DNA of 64,000 bases from Eutreptiella sp. 'Long Island Sound 2002' (taxonomy: Eukaryota; Euglenozoa; Euglenophyceae; Eutreptiales; Eutreptiaceae). A program made the position numbers and the translations under genes. This document shows positions 57,131 through 64,000 of this stretch, in pieces. The notes under the pieces were generated by a model. That model did no database searches, was not told the origin of the DNA, and saw only the letters and a list, made by a program, of their open reading frames with translations. Numbering within the stretch: position 1 is the stretch's first letter; each line of letters starts with the position of its first letter. The DNA lies in NCBI GenBank assembly GCA_964036045.1, contig OZ038385.1, positions 21,108,720-21,172,719 of the forward strand, given 5' to 3'.

Positions 57131-57592
57131 ATGCCTGAATCAGAGTTGCCCTGGCTTGTCCCTGGGCTGCCTGTGTACTATCACCGCTCCACTGGGGAGA
57201 GGGTGCCAGCCACTATTGTTGGCCCTTGTCCAAGAGGTGGGCGGCGCATCTCTATTCGGTATAAAGTGGGAGGTCAAGAGGTCTTGGATGAGTATGCCCC
57301 AGAGGAGTTGTTGGAGTTTGCCACTGCAACTTCTTCTGCACCAAGCCGTGCTGAAAGCCCCGAGCCCCCCCAACTCCTGCGCGATGAGGCATTGATGGAC
57401 GCATTGGTGGAGCCCCCCAAACCTGGAGTGGATGCTGAAAGCCCCCAGCCCCCCCAACTAGAGTCAGGAGGGGTCGGTGAGCGGTGTAGGTCTTTGGGTC
57501 CCATCTCCCTCAAAAGCCTCCGACAGGCCCTAGGGCGTGCGTGGCATACACACACGCACGGCGGTATCTCCCTCTCACCAGCGCCTTGGTGA
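57131..57592 (+). CDS. Hypothetical 153-residue protein with an SH3/Tudor-like N-terminus
   Basis: The Met at 57131 follows a CCCCAG acceptor-like site, so this may be a later exon. Residues 10-60 (GLPVYYHRSTGERVPATIVG, RRISIRYKVGGQEVLDEYA, PEELLE) look like a small beta-barrel of the Tudor/SH3 or integrase C-terminal kind. Proline-rich repeats follow (ESPEPPQLL, ESPQPPQLES) with two DEALMD-type phrases. The phrase LHDEALTW recurs at about 57760 outside the frame. Function unknown; a mobile-element origin is possible. Confidence 0.4.
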   Translation: MPESELPWLVPGLPVYYHRSTGERVPATIVGPCPRGGRRISIRYKVGGQEVLDEYAPEELLEFATATSSAPSRAESPEPPQLLRDEALMDALVEPPKPGVDAESPQPPQLESGGVGERCRSLGPISLKSLRQALGRAWHTHTHGGISLSPAPW

Positions 57593-58521
57593 GGTTCGGG
57601 GATCGTCAGCAGTTTGGGGGGCTGTGAGACCAGACAGCCGGGGTTGGACCCAGTCGTGCTTGTGAGGGAAGGACACACTGGCCGTGGGAAACCGCCTCCG
57701 GTGCAAGCCATGACACCCCCCCCCCCAAGCCCCCCCCCAACTAGAAGATCAACCCTACACGATGAGGCATTGACCTGGGACCTGTAACAAGAATCAGACT
57801 GAAAATTAGAAATTTCTGGTATTCCAGCGAGGGCTGCAAGGTGCAGAAATTAGGACTCTGGGACCTGTGACAAGCATCAGACTAAAAATTGAAAATTCCT
57901 GGTATGCCGGAAAGGGCCGCAGGGTGCAGAAATTGGGGCCATCGGTGTGGTTCTGTGGGGGCCGTTCAACAGGGTAAAAGTTGGGTGAACATTCCAAAAA
58001 CCGTACAACAACACCCCCTATGTGATTCATGTACATACTCTCAATTTCATTATCCTTCATTTCATTTTGTTCTTTTCAGAATGGTACATTGTCCTCTTGT
58101 TTTGTGTTACAGAGTCTCAATACCACAATGAATGCACGTAGTCTGGATGACTATGTGCCAAATCTATGTAACATACAGAAGATCTCACCAATGGATCATT
58201 TGATAAAAGAGCTTCGTAAAGCAGCCCCCAAGGATTCCACAATTCACAACGCCCCTTGTCAGAGCAACAGGAGGTGTTGTGTCCGTCATCCTCCAGTGCT
58301 TTTACTGTTGTTCTCACAAGTGGGGGAGGGGCGGGGGTGCAACTGACAGCCTCTGGGTGGGTAACAGGCAATGAGGCCCTTCAAGAGGCAGGGGAAAATG
58401 GGTTGTGCCGGTCGTTCTGTGCGTTTTCTGCGGAACGTGTGGGGCATCCTGCCGTTCGTTGGGACCACGACTGTGAGAGGCCTCCCTAGTGGGCCCCACA
58501 ACGGGGGGGGGGGGGGCACGT

Positions 58522-58924
58522 GGAGATATGACCCGGGTCCTCCGCCATCAAGGGGGGAGGGGGTTGCATGCTCTGTGCGCACACAGTGCAAAGTTTTGGT
58601 ATATCAATTTACACGGGCATTCCTGCATGTTTCTATGCCACATGGCCAAAATACACTTTTTTTTTTTGCACTACTCACCATCGTGATTTTCAGAGGGGCT
58701 CTCCACCAGGTACAACCTTCAGCAACGACGCCTCTAGGGGATCCATGTGGCATGGGGGTTGGGGTCTGGAATGACGTGGATGGGCCACAGTGCACCACCC
58801 AAGTTTCGCGACCCCCCCCCCCCTCCCATCCATGGGAGGGGCGTGAAGTGGCAGAAGCAACAGTTGTGAGTAGGGGGACAACTGTGCCACTCTCACACAG
58901 AATTCCCCCCTGGCTGCTAGGTAG
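58522..58924 (+). repeat. 400-bp duplicated segment, copy 1
   Basis: It is the same as 60653-61046 from GGAGATATGACCCGGGTCC to CCTGGCTGCTAGGTAG, except for one 9-base length difference. It sits directly upstream of the RNase H relic. Confidence 0.95.
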
Positions 58925-58959
58925 CCCCGTAAACTCCAATCGGCAGAAGAGCTAGAGAC

Positions 58960-59420
58960 TGAGCGGAGCAAAAAAGGCTACCTGCTTGTCTTCACCGATG
59001 GCTCTTCGGAAGATGAGCCACGAGTCGGCTGCATCACTGGATACGGCATAGCCACTGACAGTGGCACCCGAGTGTCAAATTTTGTCCCAGTGCATGTGCG
59101 CCAAACAAGCAATGCTACCAAGCTTTACGCTACAGTACGGGCACTAAAAACCGTCACTGACCCCAAAATTGCCATATGCATTGATTCCGAGTATGTGCTA
59201 CTTGGAGCATAGGGAGCTGTGCACAGGTGGAAATGCCGTGGCTGGCGAGAATCCAGCGGTAAGGTAGCATGCATTGACTTGTGGGAATCCCTCCTTCAAG
59301 AAATTTCCAAGCCAGTCAGGACCTCCTCTCGGTCAAGGTACCGTCCCATGGGGATGTCCCAGGCAACGAGGAAGCAGACCGATTGTCCAAAGTGGGGCGC
59401 ATGTCCCACCCACTTTTCCC
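58960..59420 (+). pseudogene. Broken RNase H domain, probably from a retroelement
   Basis: One frame reads LVFTDGSSEDEPRVGCITGY, then LYATVRALKTVTDPK and ICIDSEYVLLGA, followed by an in-frame TAG at about 59209, then HRWKCRGWRESSGKVACID. After a frameshift near 59315-59335 it continues VKVPSHGDVPGNEEADRLSK. TDGS, the IDSEYV Asp and the H..N.EAD end motif belong to RNase H. The usual Glu before LYA is Lys here. The stop, the shift and the lost Glu argue against a working enzyme. No reverse transcriptase is seen nearby. Confidence 0.75.
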
Positions 59421-59719
59421 CACAAAAGCCACCCTGGCGCTACAAATCATTTGCACCTCTACCACACCCAAGATGAAAAAGGTCACCTCAAAGAATCTCA
59501 CCACACGCCACTGATGCCTAGGGCACTTGATTTTTCCTTTTTCGCCATCCTGTCCCCTGAGCCAACGGTGGTGCCGCATGGTAGCACACACGCACAATGG
59601 CACGAGTTGGGACTACTCGATGGATTGTTCCTGTGAGGCGCACTCGCAATCACGGGTTGGCCCCCAACATCAAGATTGACAAACTATGTATTCGGTTATC
59701 ACTATATACCTGTAAGAGA

Positions 59720-59800
59720 CATGGACGGTCTAGTAGTATGCGCCGTCGACCAGCAATCGTCGTCGTCGGGGGTTCGAACCCTAGTTCCCCCGCCCGTCCA
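59720..59800 (+). ncRNA. tRNA-like sequence or tRNA-derived SINE head
   Basis: GGTCTAGTAGTATG (59727-59740) resembles box A, and GGTTCGAACCC (59771-59781) matches box B of tRNA genes at suitable spacing. TGGACGG (59722) can pair with CCGTCCA (59794), but the T-arm is then too far from the acceptor for a normal tRNA. No clear anticodon arm. A tRNA pseudogene or SINE is likelier than a working tRNA. Confidence 0.35.
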
Positions 59801-60652
59801 GGGGCCCGTTGGCGAGGTCCCCGCTACCGCCCCCTTCAACATCCCGCTCCACCATCGGTATCGCTGATGGATGGGTGGCGTGTCTCGTCATCATATTTTA
59901 CGTATGTATCTCATTTTCCTTAAAAAGCCACGGCACCCACACACGTGCAACAACGCGCTTTGCCACCGGTACTGCCGGCGGACAGGGGGCGCATCCCCTC
60001 ATCATATTCTTCTTCGGCTTGCGGGTACCCTCAAGCTAGAATCGGACCGGTGACTCTTGGGTGGTGTTCGGTTGCACGGCCAATGCACAAAGGAAGCTAG
60101 AACTACTTGTGCATGCGTCAGTTTTCACAGACCTTTTCAGGCAATCAACATAGGTATCCACTGTCACTTTTCCTGCAACACAGGGGCTGTGCCTATGGCC
60201 CCCTCCCATCAATTTTGATTGTGTTCTTTGTGGCTCTACTTCAGCAACTCAGAGGCTGGGCTTGTGGCCCCCTCCCTACAACCTTATGAATGTACTCTTT
60301 CAATTACACTGTGTCGTTTTTTTGCTAGCACCACGTTTTATTGTTTTGAGCACACACACACACACCATAGTCTAGGACTCAGTGACTGCATGGCTGAATG
60401 AGTGCCGGTGTTTACCGACAGAAACTGAGCAGGACAGTAGACGCGCATGAAGACGATGAGTATATTATAGGGCTAGTGTGTATATTATAGGGCTGTCGCT
60501 TTCCCCCATGGCGCCTGCAACTGAATTTCCGTGACATGTTTCTGGCCCCAGGTCCATATAACTATGAAATCACTTGTTCATAGACATATGCCGCCTGTAC
60601 AAAGCATCTCAAAGACATTCAAACTGTTGCACTGGAATCATGATTGAGTCCC

Positions 60653-61046
60653 GGAGATATGACCCGGGTCCTCCGCCATCAAGGGGGGAGGGGGTTGCAT
60701 GCTCTGTGCGCACACAGTGCAAAGTTTTGGTATATCAATTTACACGGGCATTCCTGCATGTTTCTATGCCACATGGCCAAAATACACTTTTTTTTTTTGC
60801 ACTACTCACCATCGTGATTTTCAGAGGGGCTCTCCACCAGGTACAACCTTCAGCAACGACGCCTCTAGGGGATCCATGTGGCATGGGGGTTGGGGTCTGG
60901 AATGACGTGGATGGGCCACAGTGCACCACCCAAGTTTCGCGACCCCCCCCCCCCTCCCATCCATGGGAGGGGCGTGAAGTGGCACTTGTGAGTAGGGGGA
61001 CAACTGTGCCACTCTCACACAGAATTCCCCCCTGGCTGCTAGGTAG
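60653..61046 (+). repeat. 400-bp duplicated segment, copy 2
   Basis: Sister of 58522-58924; the downstream sequence is unrelated (no RNase H relic). Confidence 0.95.
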
Positions 61047-62009
61047 GCCAACAGGCTGCCCACCTCTGGCAGGTTTTCTGAACCCGCCACCTTCAGCCCC
61101 GACCCAACGGGTGGATGACAAACCCCCACATCCACGGGTGGAAGATTCCCTCCTCAAAAGGCGAACACATGCGTGCACCTGGACGTACCCACCAGCATAC
61201 TCCTTCAGCCTTTATGGCGCACCCCCCCCCCTGCCCCCATCCTCATCTTGTGTTGGCTGACTCTCATTGACACTGCCTCCCATTCGAGGGGAAGAGCCCT
61301 ACTGCCTTTCAGTGGGGTCTATTGGGGGACGAAGAATGATTGCAGACTACTGGCGAGTGGGACTGTCCCCGGTCTGATGGCAGCGTTGTTTCAAATCCTG
61401 AGCTAACTTCTGTGCTGGCCATAAGGGCGGGGGTGGGGGTGGGGCAGAAAAGGTTCAGTAAGTATGCCGACTGGGCACACGGCAGAAGGGCACCTTTCCG
61501 TGTAGCGCCATGGAGACAGAGCAGGCCAAGGCAAACGAAGACAAAGGTCACAGCGCGGGGGGGTGATTCCCTCTGAATTCGAACTGCAAGCCTTGCGGAG
61601 GTGTTGGGGAGGCCTATCCTGGAGCTGTCGGAATCTGACCTCCAGCCAACCAAGAAACATTCGACAGCCACGAGTGGGTGGCGAATTCAAGCATTAGGTG
61701 CAGCTGAGGGCCCAGTTGACAGATTGCACATACAACTAACTCCATTTGACTGGATATGGGTGTACAAAAAACGAATTGCCAAACATTGCTGCATATGCAC
61801 ACCAGGACGTGCATGTGTGCAGCGCCTTGTCGACCTGCATGCGGCCGTGAACAGCCCCCCCCCCCCCCCCTTATGAGCGCCCTAACCCTGACCCTTGTGG
61901 TTGCATGCAGGCAGTGAGTATCTGGCAGTGGCTGCCGCTGTATCTTCCTAACCAACAACAGTCTCTAGGCCTATGGCCATCAGCGGAATGAACTATACCA
62001 ACACCTATA

Positions 62010-62133
62010 TGCTGTACATAGCCGAAGCACACCAATACTGTTGCAGTGGAAATGATGATTGAGCCTTATGAGCTGTACATAGCCGAAGCACACCAATACT
62101 GTTGCAGTGGAAATGATGATTGTGCCTTATGAG
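62010..62133 (+). repeat. 61-bp tandem duplication
   Basis: CTGTACATAGCCGAAGCACA occurs at 62012 and 62073. A diverged relative lies near 60590-60650. Confidence 0.9.
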
Positions 62134-62599
62134 CGCAGGACAACTAATTGGAGTCGAACTGAATATGTCTGGCATGAGGTCAGGATCATGTTGGTTATTT
62201 ACAAGTGTGCCAATCTGCCTACCACCTCGTTTTGCATTCCCTACATTTAATGGAAATCTCCGCAGTGTTTATGGCACTTTTCGCACCCGCGCGCCCCATG
62301 TTTGCGGCTCTACGTGTGCGCACAGTGCACCCCAAGCTTTTCTTTATTGCCTCGACTTATTTGAGTCTTCAGTCGTGGGATAGAGTTGCGGTTTTGAGCA
62401 GCATCACGGCATAGAATCACTGCTATGTGGCAGTATTGTGTGGCTGCCACAATGTGTAGCTGTGCTACCCCTGTTGTGGTGCTGCGGGTTTGTGTTTCAA
62501 AGTCAAGCCATCCCCCATGCATCAAAGTGCGATGCCTTGCTACCATGCACAGCATGCAGAACTTCGCGGCATCTCACCACCTTTGCACCAAGGGGCCAC

Positions 62600-62633
62600 C
62601 GCCGTAAACGTTTACGGCGCTGGCGCCGTAAAC
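62600..62633. repeat. Perfect palindrome and hairpin of GTTTACGGCG
   Basis: CGCCGTAAAC is followed by its complement GTTTACGGCG, then CTGG, then CGCCGTAAAC again. Looser relatives lie at 63692-63715 and 63740-63763. Confidence 0.9.
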
Positions 62634-62964
62634 TGGAAGGGGTGTGGGAGATAAACGAGTGGATTGGCTGGGAGAACTGAAACCCCCCCAAGCAGGAACA
62701 AAGACTTCACCTCCTTTTTTGTGTTTTTCTTTCTTCACAGGTACAAACCAGACCACAAAATAGGCACAATATAATTTGGACTGTAACAGCCTGCCTTAGG
62801 TAGGCTAGGTGTTTTGCATGCGGGTTGGGTGCAAGGCAGAGATGGACTCGTGGGATGGGGGACGGAGAGTTTGCATAAACCGCAAATGGTTAGGTAAGGG
62901 CTAGCAGGTTAGGATGGGAAATGCAGGGGTGGGTGAGTCTGTCAGTGTCCATGGGGGAACGATA

Positions 62965-63640
62965 GCGCGCCGGGCATCTTTTTTGACCCGTGCCCCACCA
63001 GTGGCCTTTTAGGGAGTGCACTAAGGGGGCTCACTGAGCGCAGTGCAACTATTTGGGTGTCTGGCTGTACTAGAGACCCATACTTTGAGATACTAGGAGC
63101 ATCATGGTGACCCCTAGCGTAGGTTTTGACTTCTGATTTTGTCCCCTTTGTTGGGGAACCCCGAGAATGCAGGGGTGACGTAGCATTTCCGCCCTCTTTT
63201 GGGCCCCAACCTTCCGGTACTATTGAGGAAACCGGGACAATCTCTGAATCCACGCTTTGTTGCGTGGCCCCTCAAGTTGGGGTTAGGGACTCACAATCCA
63301 CGCTTTTTTGCGTGGCCCCTCGAGTTGGGGTTAGGGACTCACAATCCACGCTTTTTTGCGTGGCCCTTTGAGTTGGGGTTAGGGACTCACAATCCACGCT
63401 TTTTTGCGTGGCCCCTGCGTGGCTTTTGTTAAGTACAATACAAATGACAGTTGGAGTTGCTGAATTCACAGATATTGCTTTATTTTTCAACATGCTTTGT
63501 AGGGCAGGTGTGCAGTGCAATGTGGTCTACTTGGGGGGCTTCTCCATGAGAGGGTGAATCCGGGGCTGAAGTCGGGATGGTTAATAGCAAAGTAGCGTGC
63601 CGGGCGCGCGCCTGGCGCGTGCCGGGCAAACATTCCCCCC
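62965..63640 (+). mobile_element. GYGCCGGGC-bounded repeat element, copy B
   Basis: The left end has one GCGCGCCGGGC (62965-62975) then ATCTTTTTTGACC. The right end has three 11-mers (63595-63627) then AAACATTCCCCC. Where copy A has the Cys-rich ORF, copy B has a 48-bp hairpin minisatellite. Flanking blocks match copy A. Confidence 0.7.
63250..63415 (+). repeat. 48-bp minisatellite with a hairpin in each unit
   Basis: CCACGC-TTTTTT-GCGTGG (first unit TTTGTT loop) starts at 63250, 63298, 63346 and 63394. Units are joined by CCCCTCGAGTTGGGGTTAGG-type sequence. The 48-base period keeps frames open, producing repeat peptides that I regard as chance. Confidence 0.95.
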
Positions 63641-64000
63641 ATAGTGAAACTGACTGCTACCCAAGAGGTAAGGTATGTGCATAGCCTTACTGTTTACGGC
63701 GCCAGAGCGGTAAACTTTTGCGTTACCATTGCCATGAAATATTACGGCGCCAACGCCATAAACACTCAAGAACCAACTCCAACAGAATAAGGACAATTTG
63801 CCCCCACCCCTAACTTCTTGTTGCCTAGCATTTTCCCCAACCTGTGGTCAATTCCCTTCATTTGCTGTGCAAGCACCATGAATATTTACGGTACCATACC
63901 TCTTCTTCCACTTGGTATGGCAGTGGCAGGGCTGCCCCATCCGGGTAGCACCTTCCCTACGGGATGGTGTTCTGTGGTGGTGGGTTGTCCAGGCCCATCC
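63641..64000. other. No recognised gene
   Basis: Only the loose TTACGGCGCC inverted repeats at 63692-63763 stand out. Confidence 0.5.

Larger units (their letters stand above)
61047..62964. other. No recognised gene
   Basis: It contains a C run (61857-61870), a 61-base direct duplication at about 62010-62133 (CTGTACATAGCCGAAGCACA twice), the third copy of the 49.94-kb repeat (62133-62206), and a perfect hairpin at 62600-62633. Confidence 0.5.

Overview
This window comes from a nuclear chromosome of a eukaryote, most likely an alga with a red-type complex (secondary) plastid. The evidence is GT-AG introns with CAG acceptors, kilobase-scale introns full of repeats, and no operons or ribosome-binding sites. 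Two predicted plastid proteins carry bipartite leaders: a signal peptide with Phe at or next to the cleavage site, then a transit-like stretch. One of them also has a twin-arginine lumen signal. I cannot name the lineage.

Layout. At 0.7-3.3 kb (minus strand) are the first two exons of a thiolase (acetyl-CoA acetyltransferase); the rest lies beyond the window start or was not found. From 37.1 kb down to at least 10.3 kb (minus strand) runs one very long, intron-rich gene for a GCN20/ABCF3-type ATP-binding protein. I placed 17 exons with consistent reading phase, covering the N-terminal domain and both ABC cassettes. One short exon between the cassettes and the last exon were not found. Two of its introns hold satellite arrays: a 115-bp unit at 19.8-23.1 kb and a 240-bp unit at 32.0-34.7 kb. 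A small ORF with a TATA-like box lies inside one intron.

From 38 to 64 kb are plus-strand genes and many repeats. They include a plastid-targeted membrane protein of unknown function (41.2-42.9 kb), a thylakoid-lumen FKBP with a PDZ domain inside it (45.1-46.4 kb), and a 1780-residue single-exon polyketide-synthase-like protein (50.5-55.8 kb). That last protein has a ketosynthase domain without its catalytic residues, an acyltransferase, a carrier protein, and then a 328-residue unit (NeuD/PglD-like hexapeptide acyltransferase plus carrier) repeated almost identically in tandem. It is the most unusual object here.

Between the genes are dispersed repeats. One family of at least three copies has ends marked by 11-bp GC-rich direct repeats and may carry a small Cys-rich ORF. 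There are also a 570-bp two-copy element, a 400-bp duplication next to a broken RNase H, hairpin clusters around a PHD-like ORF, and more than twenty G or C homopolymer runs. Apart from its housekeeping members (thiolase, GCN20, lumen FKBP), the window shows no shared pathway.
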